64,000 nucleotides of DNA, taken from contig JAGRPL010000014.1 in assembly GCA_019449595.1 (NCBI GenBank), forward strand, positions 182,043 through 246,042. Reading direction: 5' to 3'. The notes beneath the pieces are model-generated. The model was given only the letters and a program-made list of their open reading frames with translations. It did not search any database and was not told where the DNA came from. Position 1 is the stretch's first letter, and every line of letters begins with the position of its first letter. Position numbers and translations under genes: made by a program. Origin of the DNA: Rhodoferax sp. GTDB lineage: Bacteria > Pseudomonadota > Gammaproteobacteria > Burkholderiales > Burkholderiaceae_C. Positions 34,755-43,025 of this stretch are shown piece by piece.

Positions 34755-34955
34755 TCAGCTCATGTGGCGATCACCCTGCGCGGCTGCCACCGGAAACGCG
34801 CCCGGGTGGCCGCCCAGGCTGACCGGAATCGCCAGGAATGCCGTGAGAACCACGGGCGCCAGCGCGGCGCAGACGACGTTGAAATATTGGCGGATGAAGC
34901 GGTGAAGGGTAGGGTGCATGTTTCGTTCCTTGAAGTGAAGAGTGAGTGCCTGCAT
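34755..34955 (-). CDS. Hypothetical 66-aa single-TM protein divergent from the heme cluster
   Basis: The ATG at 34955 follows a strong ribosome binding site, AGGAGGTTCACC, which argues that this small gene is real. The product opens MQALTLHFKERNMHPTLHRF and contains one predicted TM helix (residues about 28-46, VVCAALAPVVLTAFLAIP), then a Gly/Pro/Ala-rich tail. A second possible start (residue 13, at 34919) has AAGGAACG upstream. It shares a 96-bp promoter region with the cytochrome cluster, including the CTTAAG repeats, and so is probably co-regulated with it. No homologue recognised. The stretch from 34641 to 34754 shows no feature. Confidence 0.6.
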   Translation of the reverse strand: MQALTLHFKERNMHPTLHRFIRQYFNVVCAALAPVVLTAFLAIPVSLGGHPGAFPVAAAQGDRHMS

Positions 34956-34999
34956 GGTGAACCTCCTGGCTTAAGTGCCGCTGAGGACGCTTTGGGTCG

Positions 35000-35016
35000 C
35001 TTAAGAAAACCCTAAG
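35000..35016 (+). promoter_or_regulatory. Candidate PmrA/QseB-type box
   Basis: CTTAAG-AAAAC-CCTAAG is a direct hexamer repeat with 5-bp spacing, the form bound by PmrA/QseB-class OmpR regulators. A third CTTAAG lies 30 bp upstream at 34970-34975. It is 36 bp upstream of the SHP-like gene, and the cluster ends with a QseBC-like pair, so autoregulation is plausible. The 66-aa gene is transcribed away on the other side. Confidence 0.55.
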
Positions 35017-35051
35017 AACCCGGCGGCACCATTGGCAAAAAAGGAGTTGCC

Positions 35052-35471
35052 ATGAACCTGATTTCCCTGTCCGCCGCATCCATCCGCGCTCTGGCCGCCG
35101 TGGGCCTGGCCTGCGCCGCCCTCGCACCCGCCGCCCAGGCCGCCACGCCGGCCGAGCAATTGGCCGCCTACACCGCCCAGGCCGGGGCTCCCGCCTCGCC
35201 CGCCCGCGGGCAACAGCTGTTCACCAACAAGCACGGCGGCGAATGGAGCTGCTCCTCGTGCCACGGTGCCGTCCCCACCCAGGCCGGCAAGCACGCTTCC
35301 ACCGGCAAGACCATAGGCGCCATGGCGCCGGCCTTCAACCCGGAGCGCTTTACCGATCCCGCCAAAACCGAGAAATGGTTCCGCCGCAACTGCAAGGACG
35401 TGCTGAGCCGTGAATGCACCGCCGGCGAAAAAGCTGACGTGCTGAGCTGGCTGATGACGCTCAAGCCCTGA
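35052..35471 (+). CDS. SHP-like c-type cytochrome (DUF1924 family)
   Basis: This 139-aa periplasmic monoheme cytochrome has a signal peptide (residues about 1-30, ending AQA) and a heme site CSSCH at residues 67-71. A later RRNCKDVLSREC puts Asn113 beside Cys114, with Cys122 following. In sphaeroides heme protein (SHP) an Asn is the exchangeable sixth ligand and a disulfide lies nearby, so this pattern fits an oxygen-binding SHP-type cytochrome. Strong ribosome binding site AAGGAG before the ATG. First gene of the SHP-DHC-cytochrome b-two-component cluster. Confidence 0.85.
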   Translation: MNLISLSAASIRALAAVGLACAALAPAAQAATPAEQLAAYTAQAGAPASPARGQQLFTNKHGGEWSCSSCHGAVPTQAGKHASTGKTIGAMAPAFNPERFTDPAKTEKWFRRNCKDVLSRECTAGEKADVLSWLMTLKP

Positions 35472-35508
35472 AGACCTGCCTTTCCATTCACTGCACGGAG
35501 GATTTCCC

Positions 35509-35991
35509 ATGCCACACCCACTACCCACCCGGCTGGGCCGACTTGCCCTGGGGCTGGTCGCCGCCAGCAGCTTTGCCCTGCCCGCCCTGGCGGACGGCAA
35601 CGGCCGCATGGTGCTGCTGACACCCAAGTACAAGGAAGAATGCTCGGCCTGCCACGTGGCCTACCCGCCCAGCCTCATGCCGGCGGCGTCGTGGAACCGG
35701 ATCATGAACAACCTGCCCAACCACTTCGGCACGGACGCCTCGCTGGACCCGGCCACGGTCAAGGAGCTGTCGGGCTGGATCAACGCGCACGCCGGCACCT
35801 ACAAGCGGGTGCGCGAAGAACCGCCAGAGGACCGCATCACCCGCACCGCCTGGTTCATCCGCAAGCATGACGAGGTGTCGGCCGCCACCTGGAAGCGTGC
35901 CTCCATCAAGAGCGCCTCGAACTGCATCGCCTGCCACACCACGGCCGACAAGGGAGACTTCAATGAAGACAATGTCCGCATCCCCCGTTGA
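35509..35991 (+). CDS. Periplasmic diheme cytochrome c (DHC type)
   Basis: This 160-aa protein has a signal peptide cleaved near ALA-DG (residue 29) and two heme-binding motifs: CSACH at residues 45-49 and CIACH at 139-143. Between them are NRIMNNLPNHFG and RTAWFIRKHDEV, conserved-looking in the DHC family that accompanies SHP. It probably relays electrons between the membrane cytochrome b and the SHP-like protein. AGGAGG lies just upstream of the ATG. The cytochrome b gene starts inside its 3' end (29-bp overlap), showing tight coupling. Confidence 0.9.
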   Translation: MPHPLPTRLGRLALGLVAASSFALPALADGNGRMVLLTPKYKEECSACHVAYPPSLMPAASWNRIMNNLPNHFGTDASLDPATVKELSGWINAHAGTYKRVREEPPEDRITRTAWFIRKHDEVSAATWKRASIKSASNCIACHTTADKGDFNEDNVRIPR

Positions 35992-36706
35992 GGACGCCAT
36001 GGCCCCCGCTGAAGCTGCGACGGGTACCCGCCCGATCCTGGTCTGGGACGCACCGGTGCGCGTCTTCCACTGGCTCATGGTGCTGAGCTTTGCCGGCGCC
36101 TACCTGAGCGCCGAAAGCGAGCGCTGGCGCCTGCTGCACGTCACCCTGGGCTACACCATGGCCGGCCTGGTGGCCTTTCGCATCGTCTGGGGCGTGCTGG
36201 GCACGCGCTATGCGCGTTTCTCGACCTTCGTGCGCGGCCCCCGGGCCGTTGCCCGCTACGTAGGCGCCATGCTGCGGGGCGAGCCGGAGCACCACACCGG
36301 CCACAACCCGGCCGGTGCGCTGGCCATCCTAGCCCTGCTGGGGCTGACGGTGGCCATCGCGGCGTCGGGCTGGACCACGTACAACGACCTCGCCGGCGAA
36401 TGGGTGGCAGAGGCCCATGAGGTGGCGGCCAACCTGATGCTGCTGGTCGTTGGCGTGCACATTGCCGGCGTGGTGGTGGCCAGCTGGCTGCACCGCGAGA
36501 ACCTGGTGCGCGCCATGGTCACCGGCCGCAAGCCCGGATTGCCCGCCGACGGCGTGCGCAGCGCCTGGCGAACCGTGGCCGTCCTGTTGCTGGCCGGCGT
36601 GCTGGGGTTCTGGTGGCTGCAATGGCAGGGCGCGCCCACGGGCGGCACGACCAGCCCCGAAACGGTCGCCGCGCAGAAGCACGGTGACGACGGCGATACC
36701 GACTGA
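35963..36706 (+). CDS. Membrane cytochrome b561-type protein
   Basis: This 247-aa protein has four core TM helices and heme-ligand histidines in the usual places: RVFHWLMVLSFAGAYLSAE, LLHVTLGYTMAGLVAFRIVWG, AEAHEVAANLMLLVVGVHI and ASWLHREN. An extra C-terminal helix follows (VAVLLLAGVLGFWWL). Such di-heme cytochromes pass electrons from the quinol pool to periplasmic cytochromes. The ATG at 35963 is preceded by AGGGAG within the diheme gene. It completes the electron path quinol -> cyt b -> DHC -> SHP suggested by gene order. Confidence 0.9.
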   Translation: MKTMSASPVEDAMAPAEAATGTRPILVWDAPVRVFHWLMVLSFAGAYLSAESERWRLLHVTLGYTMAGLVAFRIVWGVLGTRYARFSTFVRGPRAVARYVGAMLRGEPEHHTGHNPAGALAILALLGLTVAIAASGWTTYNDLAGEWVAEAHEVAANLMLLVVGVHIAGVVVASWLHRENLVRAMVTGRKPGLPADGVRSAWRTVAVLLLAGVLGFWWLQWQGAPTGGTTSPETVAAQKHGDDGDTD

Positions 36707-36733
36707 GCGCCGATTCATACGACAATTGCCGCC

Positions 36734-37405
36734 ATGCGTATCCTGCTTGCCGAAGACGACCCGCTACTTGGTGATGGCCTGCGGGCCGGCCTGCGTCAGT
36801 TGGGCTTCCAGGTGGACTGGGTGCGCGACGGCGAAGCCGCCGAGCGCGAGCTGCGCGCGCAGCCGTACACCGCCGCGGTGCTCGACCTGGGCCTGCCCCG
36901 CAAGGACGGCATGGACGTGCTGGCGGCCCTGCGCCGCTCTGGGCTCTCCACACCCATCCTGGTCCTGACCGCGCGCGACACCGTTCCCGACCGCATCCGC
37001 GGACTCGACACCGGCGCCGATGACTATGTGGTCAAGCCCGTGGACCTGCACGAGCTGGCCGCGCGCCTGCGTGCGCTGGTGCGCCGCGCCCACGGCCAGC
37101 CGCAGGAGTCCCTGACTGCACAGGATGTGCTGCTCGACCCGGCCGCCCGCACCGTGCAGCAGGCGGGCGCACCCGTGGCCCTGTCCACGCGGGAGTTCGA
37201 CCTGCTGCAGGCCTTCATGCTCAACGCCGGCCGCGTGCTGTCGCGCGAGCAGCTGGAGCAGCAGCTCTACAGCTGGGGCCAGGAGGTGGACAGCAACGCC
37301 ATCGAGGTACACATCCACAACCTGCGGCGCAAGCTGGGGGCCACCGTGATTCACACCGTGCGCGGCGTCGGCTACATGCTGCCGCGCGAGGCAACCGCCC
37401 CATGA
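36734..37405 (+). CDS. Response regulator, OmpR family (QseB/PmrA-like)
   Basis: This 223-aa protein has a receiver domain with acidic pocket EDD (7-9), phospho-acceptor Asp51 in VLDLGLPR and Lys in DYVVKPVD. The winged-helix DNA-binding domain ends SNAIEVHIHNLRRKLG and TVRGVGYMLP. Sequence and pairing resemble QseB/PmrA regulators. Its likely target is the CTTAAG direct repeat at 35000 in front of the cytochrome genes. It is 27 bp after the cytochrome b gene and overlaps the kinase by ATGA. The symbol qseB is withheld because the signal may differ. Confidence 0.92.
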   Translation: MRILLAEDDPLLGDGLRAGLRQLGFQVDWVRDGEAAERELRAQPYTAAVLDLGLPRKDGMDVLAALRRSGLSTPILVLTARDTVPDRIRGLDTGADDYVVKPVDLHELAARLRALVRRAHGQPQESLTAQDVLLDPAARTVQQAGAPVALSTREFDLLQAFMLNAGRVLSREQLEQQLYSWGQEVDSNAIEVHIHNLRRKLGATVIHTVRGVGYMLPREATAP

Positions 37406-38772
37406 ACTGGCTGCCACGCTCCCTGCAAGGCCGGCTGATGGCATGGGTGCTGACCGTGGTGGTGGGCGTGTGGCTGGGCACGGCCGCCATGACCTGGGTG
37501 GACGTGCGCCACGAGCTCGATGAACTGCTCGACGGCCACCTGGCGCAGGCCGCGGCGGTGCTGGTCGTCCAGCAGGCCCCGGAGATGGGCGATGGGGACG
37601 AAACCGGTGCTGACGCCCCCACCTTGCACCGCTACGCGCCCAAGGTGGCCTTCCAGGTCTTCCACGAGGGGCACCTCGTGCTGCGCTCGGCCACGGCGCC
37701 GCTGGAACCCATGGTGGGCGCACGCCAGGCGTTCAAGCCCGGCTTTGATACGGTCCTGGTCGCCGGCGACAAATGGCGGGTCTTTGCCGCTCACGGTGCC
37801 GCGCCCGACGTGCAGGTCTACGTCGGCGAGGAAATCCATTCCCGTGCGGCCATCCTGTGGGCCGTGCTGCGCAGCACCCTGTTGCCGACGGCCGTGGCGC
37901 TGCCCCTGCTGGCGCTGGCCATGTGGTGGGCCGTGTCCCGCGGGCTGCTGCCCCTACGCCAGCTTGGGCGCACGCTGGCCCTGCGCCAGCCGCAGGCGCT
38001 CGACCCCATCGTGCCGGACGGCTTGCCCAGTGAAATGGCGCCGATGGTGACCGCCCTGAACGACCTGTTTGCGCGCATGGGCACGCTGCTGGAGTCCGAG
38101 CGGCGCTTCACGGCCGACGCCGCCCACGAGCTGCGCACCCCCATTGCCGCCATCCGGACACAGGCCCAGGTGGCCCTGCTGGAAACCGACGATGCCCAGC
38201 GCCGCCACGCGCTGAACGCCACCCTGGAAGGATGCGACCGTGCGGTGCGCCTGGTCGAGCAGCTGCTGACCTTGTCCCGGCTGGAGGCCACGGCAGTCCC
38301 TGCCATGGCCGCCGTGGATCTGGCCGCGCTGGGCCAGCGGGTAGTGGCCGAGCTGGCGCCCAAGGCCATTAGCAAACGCCAGACACTGGAGTTCGAGGCC
38401 TCCGAGCCCTGTCCCATTCCCGGCAACGAAACCCTGCTGGCGGTTCTGGTGCGCAACCTGGTGGACAACGCGGTACGCTACAGCCCGCCCTCGGCCCAGG
38501 TGCGCGTGACCGTGCGCCACCAGGACGGGCAGGTGGTGCTGCACGTGGAAGACAGCGGGCCGGGCATGACGGACAGTGAACGACACCGGCTGGGCGAGCG
38601 GTTTTTCCGGGTACCAGGCAACGCCGAAACCGGCAGCGGCCTGGGCTGGTCCATCGTGCAACGCATTGCCGCTGTGCACCGGCTGGAGCTGCAGGTGGCC
38701 CGTGCGGCCGAACTGGGCGGGCTGGACGTGCGCATCAGCGGGCGCGCAGCCACCCCATCCCCCGCGGTTTAA
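37402..38772 (+). CDS. Sensor histidine kinase (QseC-like)
   Basis: This 456-aa membrane kinase has TM1 at about residues 13-33 and a periplasmic domain of about 120 residues with QAAAVLVVQQAPEM and VYVGEEIHSRAAI. TM2 is near 160-178, followed by the phospho-acceptor FTADAAHELRTPIAA with His242. The ATPase domain has VRNLVDNAVRYSPPS, EDSGPGM and GSGLGWSIVQ. It is partner of the overlapping QseB-like regulator. The periplasmic domain may sense iron, oxygen or redox given the neighbours, but nothing in the sequence proves it. Stops convergently with the next gene in a shared TTAA. Confidence 0.92.
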   Translation: MNWLPRSLQGRLMAWVLTVVVGVWLGTAAMTWVDVRHELDELLDGHLAQAAAVLVVQQAPEMGDGDETGADAPTLHRYAPKVAFQVFHEGHLVLRSATAPLEPMVGARQAFKPGFDTVLVAGDKWRVFAAHGAAPDVQVYVGEEIHSRAAILWAVLRSTLLPTAVALPLLALAMWWAVSRGLLPLRQLGRTLALRQPQALDPIVPDGLPSEMAPMVTALNDLFARMGTLLESERRFTADAAHELRTPIAAIRTQAQVALLETDDAQRRHALNATLEGCDRAVRLVEQLLTLSRLEATAVPAMAAVDLAALGQRVVAELAPKAISKRQTLEFEASEPCPIPGNETLLAVLVRNLVDNAVRYSPPSAQVRVTVRHQDGQVVLHVEDSGPGMTDSERHRLGERFFRVPGNAETGSGLGWSIVQRIAAVHRLELQVARAAELGGLDVRISGRAATPSPAV

Positions 38773-39320
38773 GCCGCTTGCGCAAGGGGGAGGGCCAAGG
38801 CCGCCCCGCCAAACGACTGCAGCAGCGCCAACCCCAGAGGCCATGGGCCAAACCCTGCTTCCACATTGATGTGCCCAGCGTTCTGCAGGCGCACGAACTC
38901 GCTGCCCCAGGCCCGGGCGTAGGCCCCGGCCGTACGGACCGGGCAGTAGGGGTCGTTGCTGCTGGCCACCAGCACACTGCGGTACGGCAGCGCCTGGTAG
39001 GGCACGGGCGCAAAGTCCGCCAGCACACCGCGCCGCTCGGGGTCGGCCGGCGCTACCAGCAACGCGCCCTGGATGCGCGCGGCCGCCTCCGGCGGCAGGT
39101 GCACCGTGGCCATGCAGCCCAGGCTGTGTGCGGCCACCACCACCGGGCCGTCGACGGCCAGAATCTGGCGCGCCAGAGACCCCACCCAGGCCTGGCGCGT
39201 GGGCGTGATCCAGTCGTCCTGCACCACACGGCGCGCACCCGGCAGGCTGTCGGCCCACAGGCTTTGCCAGTGGCCGGGGCCGGAGTCGCGCCAGCCCGGC
39301 ACGATGATGAGCGTTGTCAT
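38769..39320 (-). CDS. RBBP9/YdeN-family alpha/beta hydrolase
   Basis: This 183-aa protein, from the ATG at 39320, is a compact serine hydrolase. The N-terminal LIIVPGWRDSGPGHWQ is diagnostic of the RBBP9/YdeN family. The nucleophile is in VAAHSLGC, the Asp in SSNDPYCP and the His in NAGHINVEAGFG. Related enzymes include esterases with unknown natural substrates. It stands alone and convergent to the kinase, with a 4-bp overlap of stop regions. The in-frame extension to 39380 is unsupported. Confidence 0.9.
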   Translation of the reverse strand: MTTLIIVPGWRDSGPGHWQSLWADSLPGARRVVQDDWITPTRQAWVGSLARQILAVDGPVVVAAHSLGCMATVHLPPEAAARIQGALLVAPADPERRGVLADFAPVPYQALPYRSVLVASSNDPYCPVRTAGAYARAWGSEFVRLQNAGHINVEAGFGPWPLGLALLQSFGGAALALPLAQAA

Positions 39321-39664
39321 GGGTTCCCTTTGAATCGCATACGGCTGCATTGTCAGAAGCAACGCTTCAAACTCAAACAACTGTTTTTCTCTTTATTTAT
39401 GTGGTTTTCTGAATATATGAAGCCGAATGGCTGCGCAAGGTCCAGCGTTGGCGACACGAAGTGGCGGTGTATTTTTTGTGCATAAATGGCCTTCAGACGC
39501 CGTAGCCCTTGCGCATGCAGCTATGAAATCAATAGCAAACACAACGCATAGATAAACCCGGGGGCGGCGGGGCGTGCCGGTTGACCTGCGATGGCGCCCG
39601 GGGATTGCACGGTCCGTGTCTCCCGGATGGCATGGTGCGTCAGTGGTGTGTGTGACGGCGTGGC
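39321..39664. other. Intergenic stretch between RBBP9-like and sulfate-binding genes
   Basis: There are 344 bp without a gene I can support. The first half, AT-rich around 39380-39480, should hold the promoter of the minus-strand hydrolase. Repeat copy D lies at 39511-39538, in the region downstream of the sulfate-binding protein gene. No T-tailed terminator hairpin was found. Confidence 0.6.
39511..39538 (+). repeat. Dispersed hairpin element, copy D
   Basis: It reads GCGCATGCAGCTATGAAATC followed by AATAGCAA. The arms GCTAT and ATAGC are perfect around a 7-nt loop. It is intergenic, about 125 bp beyond the 3' end of the minus-strand sulfate-binding gene. Confidence 0.75.
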
Positions 39665-40678
39665 TTATTTCTTGGCGTAGATCTGGTCGAAGGCGGCGCC
39701 ATCGGCGAAGTGCTCCTTGGCCGCCTTGTCCCAGCCACCGAAGGCCTGGTCGATGGTGAACAGGTTGAGCTTGGCGAACTGTTTGGCGTACTTGGCCTGG
39801 GCCTTCTGCGACACGGCCGGGCGGTAGAAGTTCTTGCCCGCGATGTCCTGGCCTTCTTCGGAATACAGGTACTTCAGGTATTCCTCGGCCACGGCGCGGG
39901 TGCCCTTGCGGTCCACGTTCTTGTCCACCACGGCCACGGCCGGCTCGGCCAGGATGCTCAGGGACGGCGCCACCACGTCGAACTTGGCACCAAATTCCTT
40001 TTCCAGCAAGTAGGCCTCGTTTTCCCACGCCACCAGCACATCGCCCTGGCCGCGCTGGGCAAAGGTGATGGTGGAGCCGCGCGCGCCGGTGTCCAGCACA
40101 GGCACGTTGCTATACAGCTTGGCGACGAAGTCCTTGGCCTTTGCGTCACCGCCGTACTTGCGCTTGGCGAATTCCCAGGCGGCTAGGTAGTTCCAGCGCG
40201 CGCCGCCCGAGGTCTTGGGGTTGGGGGTGATGACCTTGACGTCGGGCCTGACCAGGTCATCCCAGTCCTTGATGCCCTTGGGGTTGCCCTGGCGCACCAC
40301 CAGCACGATGGTGGAGGTATAGGGCGAGGCGTTGTGCGGCAGGCGCTTTTGCCAGTCCGCAGCCAGCCAGCCACCGTTCTTGACCAGCGCATCGGTATCG
40401 CCGGCCAGGGCCAGCGTGGCCACGTCAGCGTCCAGCCCGTCGATGATGGAGCGGGCCTGCTTGCCCGAGCCGCCGTGCGACTGCTTGATGGTCACGTCCT
40501 GGCCGGTCTTGGCCTTCCAGTGCTTGGCGAAGGCCTGGTTGTATTCGACGTACAGCTCGCGCGTCGGGTCGTACGACACGTTGAGCAGGGTGAGGGCGGG
40601 TTGGGCCTGGGCCAGCAGGCCCAGCCCGGCGAGCCCGGCGGCCAGTGTCAGTTGAATGAGGGGGCGGCGTTGCGTCAT
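39665..40678 (-). CDS. sbp: Periplasmic sulfate-binding protein
   Basis: This 337-aa protein has a signal peptide (cut near AQA-QP, about residue 26). The Sbp/CysP pattern follows: [68 protein letters not shown] and [20 protein letters not shown]. It captures sulfate or thiosulfate for the CysTWA importer. No cysTWA genes adjoin, so it is an orphan here. It is divergent from the rubrerythrin gene over about 250 bp. The promoter side carries AAAACTG and CAGTTT arms (40741-40770) that might bind CysB, which is a guess. Confidence 0.93.
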   Translation of the reverse strand: MTQRRPLIQLTLAAGLAGLGLLAQAQPALTLLNVSYDPTRELYVEYNQAFAKHWKAKTGQDVTIKQSHGGSGKQARSIIDGLDADVATLALAGDTDALVKNGGWLAADWQKRLPHNASPYTSTIVLVVRQGNPKGIKDWDDLVRPDVKVITPNPKTSGGARWNYLAAWEFAKRKYGGDAKAKDFVAKLYSNVPVLDTGARGSTITFAQRGQGDVLVAWENEAYLLEKEFGAKFDVVAPSLSILAEPAVAVVDKNVDRKGTRAVAEEYLKYLYSEEGQDIAGKNFYRPAVSQKAQAKYAKQFAKLNLFTIDQAFGGWDKAAKEHFADGAAFDQIYAKK

Positions 40679-40863
40679 GGTGTGCTTCCTTGGTAAATCC
40701 CGTTGAACGGCGATGCAATGGATTCTGGAAGCGGCTTGTTAAAACTGGAACTACTGAGTTTTCAGTTTCAAATAACCAAATCATCTGAACAAGCGCCAGA
40801 TGGCGCGCATACAGCGGGCATGGACTATCCCTTGTTTAGATTTTTCCAATTGGGATTAGTAGT

Positions 40864-40878
40864 TAATAGTATTTATCA
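40864..40878. promoter_or_regulatory. Fur-like box upstream of rubrerythrin
   Basis: TAATAGT-A-TTTATCA matches the 7-1-7 Fur consensus TGATAAT-N-ATTATCA at 11 of 14 positions. It lies 53 bp upstream of the rubrerythrin start in an AT-rich stretch of the 253-bp divergent region with sbp. Chance matches are likelier in AT-rich DNA, so confidence is moderate. Confidence 0.4.
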
Positions 40879-40931
40879 TTCATCTCATGTTGATTGATTC
40901 AACCTATTTTTGTAACCCACAGGAGTCCACC

Positions 40932-41414
40932 ATGCCCGCACTGCAACGCCCCGAGATCAAGACCCTGGCCAACCTGGAAGCCGCCTTCGCCGGCGAGTCC
41001 ATGGCCCACATCAAGTACCGCTACTTCGCCAAGCTGGCCCGCGAGATGGGCGACGAGGAAACCGCCCGCACCTTCGAGGCCACCGCCGACCAGGAAGTGA
41101 TGCACGCCTTTGGCCACCTGGACCTGCTCTACCCCAAGGCCACCATGACGCCTGCCAAGGCCCTGCAGATTGCAATTGACGGCGAGACCTACGAGTACAA
41201 CGAGATGTACCCCGGCTTTCGCGCTACCGCCGAGGCCGAAGGCCATGCTGCCGCCGTCGCCGAAATGGACGAGCAGATTGAGGAGAGCAAGGTGCACGCG
41301 GCGCAGTTCCGCGCCACGCTGGAAAAGGCCCAGAAGCGTTTTGCCGCCCTGGCCAAGGTGGAAGAGCGCCACGCCAACCACTACCAAGCCCAGCTGGCCA
41401 AGATTGCCGGCTGA
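40932..41414 (+). CDS. Rubrerythrin-family protein (diiron, no rubredoxin domain)
   Basis: This 160-aa ferritin-like four-helix protein, from the ATG at 40932, has AGGAG upstream. Diiron ligands are visible in NLEAAFAGESMAHIKYRYFA, the ExxH of DQEVMHAFGHLDLL, and in later helices ETYEYNEMYPGF and VEERHANHYQAQL. It lacks the C-terminal rubredoxin domain of classical rubrerythrin; that function is supplied by the separate rubredoxin gene 45 bp downstream. It reduces hydrogen peroxide in the cytoplasm with electrons from rubredoxin. Confidence 0.9.
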   Translation: MPALQRPEIKTLANLEAAFAGESMAHIKYRYFAKLAREMGDEETARTFEATADQEVMHAFGHLDLLYPKATMTPAKALQIAIDGETYEYNEMYPGFRATAEAEGHAAAVAEMDEQIEESKVHAAQFRATLEKAQKRFAALAKVEERHANHYQAQLAKIAG

Positions 41415-41459
41415 GTCCGCCCCCGCACTGCCCCCATTTATTTGAACAAGGACACCACC

Positions 41460-41624
41460 ATGAAAACCTACCTCTGCATCGTTTGCGGCTTCATCTACGA
41501 CGAGGCGGCCGGCCGGCCGGAAGACGGCATTGCCCCCGGCACCCGCTGGGCCGATGTGCCCGACAGCTGGGCCTGCCCGGACTGCGGCGTGGCCAAGGCC
41601 GACTTCGAAGCGGTGGAGATTTAA
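41460..41624 (+). CDS. Rubredoxin
   Basis: This 54-aa protein has the two iron-binding loops: C6-I-V-C9-G and C39-P-D-C42-G, with the usual [11 protein letters not shown] between. It carries one electron between the FAD reductase encoded next and the rubrerythrin encoded before it. The ATG at 41460 gives the canonical N-terminus MKTYLC; a TTG at 41442 is in frame but unlikely. Spacing of 45 and 54 bp to the neighbours supports one operon. Confidence 0.96.
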   Translation: MKTYLCIVCGFIYDEAAGRPEDGIAPGTRWADVPDSWACPDCGVAKADFEAVEI

Positions 41625-41678
41625 CCCACCCGCCACGGCGCGTGCTGCGCTGCGCCCCCCTACCGAAGGACGAACCCC

Positions 41679-42887
41679 ATGAACCCTCTCATCATCATTG
41701 GCGCCGGGCTGGCGGGCTGGACCACGGCCCGCGAGTTCCGCAAGCTTGACGCCAGCACGCCCGTCGTCCTCATCACCGCCGACAGCGGCGACTTCTATGC
41801 CAAGCCGTCGCTGTCCAACGCTTTCGCGCAGCGCCGCACGCCCGTGCAACTCATCAGCACCCCGGCCGCCACCCTGGCGCAGAACCTGAACGTGACGCTG
41901 ATGGCCCACGGCCGGGTAAACGCGCTGGACGTGGCCGGGCGCACCGTGCAATTCACGCAGGACGGCACCACGCACACGCTGGCCTACCACCGCCTGGTGC
42001 TGGCCACTGGCGCCCACCCCATCCGCGTGCCGCTGCAGGGCGATGCGGCCGACCAGGTCCAGTCCGTCAACTCACTGGCCGACTTTTCACGCTTCCATTC
42101 GGTCCTGAACCCGCATGCAACGGGCGCAGACAGCTCCGAAAACAATAGCAAGACCGTGGTCATCCTGGGGGCGGGGCTGATTGGCTGCGAGTTTGCCAAC
42201 GACCTGGCGCTGGCCGGGCACCAGGTGCACGTGGCCGATCCGGCACAGCGCCCGCTGGCCGCCCTGCTGCCGGAGGCGGCCAGCCTGCAACTGCGTACGG
42301 CCCTGGCTGCGGCCGGGGTGCACTGGCACCTGGGCACCACGGTGCAGGCCGTGGACGCCGCGGCGCCCTCACCCACCGAAGCACGGCCCCTGCGCGTGCG
42401 CCTGGCCGACGGCAGCACACTGGCCGCCGACGCGGTGCTCAGTGCCATCGGCCTGCGGGCCGACACCACCCTGGCCCACGCGGCGGGGCTGGCGTGCGAG
42501 CGCGGCATTGTGGTGGATGCCACGCTACAGACCTCGACGGACCATGTCTACGCCCTGGGCGACTGCGCGCAGTACGCCTCGGCCGGCGGACGCACCCTGC
42601 CATTTGTGATGCCCATCATGGCCGCCGCCCGGGCGCTGGCGGCAACGCTGGCCGGCACCCCCACGCCGCTGGTGTTTGCGCTCATGCCGGTGTCCGTCAA
42701 GACGCCGGCACTGCCCGTCGTGGTGGCCGCTGCGCACCCGTCGCAGGCCGGCCAGTGGGTCGCCGACCCTGGGTGCGACGACGGCGTCTGGCGCTTCCTG
42801 GACACCGTCGGCACGCAGCGCGGCTTTGTGCTGACCGGCCCGCACACGGCGCAGCGGGCAGCGTTTTCGAAGGCCACTGCGCCGTGA
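41679..42887 (+). CDS. FAD-dependent rubredoxin-NAD(P) reductase
   Basis: This 402-aa two-dinucleotide-fold flavoprotein has FAD-binding IIIGAGLAGWTTAREF at the N-terminus, LATGAHPIRVPL, NAD(P)-binding VVILGAGLIGCEFANDLA (about residues 156-173) and a second FAD motif VYALGDCAQY. It should reduce the rubredoxin encoded upstream, feeding rubrerythrin. Residues about 146-158 (HATGADSSENNSK), just before the NAD-binding strand, are encoded by repeat copy E and look like an added loop between the two domains. GAAGGACG precedes the ATG. Confidence 0.9.
   Translation: MNPLIIIGAGLAGWTTAREFRKLDASTPVVLITADSGDFYAKPSLSNAFAQRRTPVQLISTPAATLAQNLNVTLMAHGRVNALDVAGRTVQFTQDGTTHTLAYHRLVLATGAHPIRVPLQGDAADQVQSVNSLADFSRFHSVLNPHATGADSSENNSKTVVILGAGLIGCEFANDLALAGHQVHVADPAQRPLAALLPEAASLQLRTALAAAGVHWHLGTTVQAVDAAAPSPTEARPLRVRLADGSTLAADAVLSAIGLRADTTLAHAAGLACERGIVVDATLQTSTDHVYALGDCAQYASAGGRTLPFVMPIMAAARALAATLAGTPTPLVFALMPVSVKTPALPVVVAAAHPSQAGQWVADPGCDDGVWRFLDTVGTQRGFVLTGPHTAQRAAFSKATAP
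42124..42151 (+). repeat. Dispersed hairpin element, copy E, in frame inside the rubredoxin reductase gene
   Basis: It reads GCGCAGACAGCTCCGAAAAC followed by AATAGCAA. The left arm has decayed (GCTCC for GCTAT) but the flanks and right arm match copies B and D. It encodes GADSSENNSK in the reductase frame without breaking it. Confidence 0.7.
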
Positions 42888-43025
42888 ATACGGTGATGCC
42901 GGATCCGCATAATGTGCGCGGCCTGCGCCCGGCCCCCTCGGCAGGCGAGGTCTACAATGCAAGACCCATGACAGGTCAATGGGCCATGCTCCTTCGAACA
43001 GGTCCAACGCCGACAAGGATGCACG

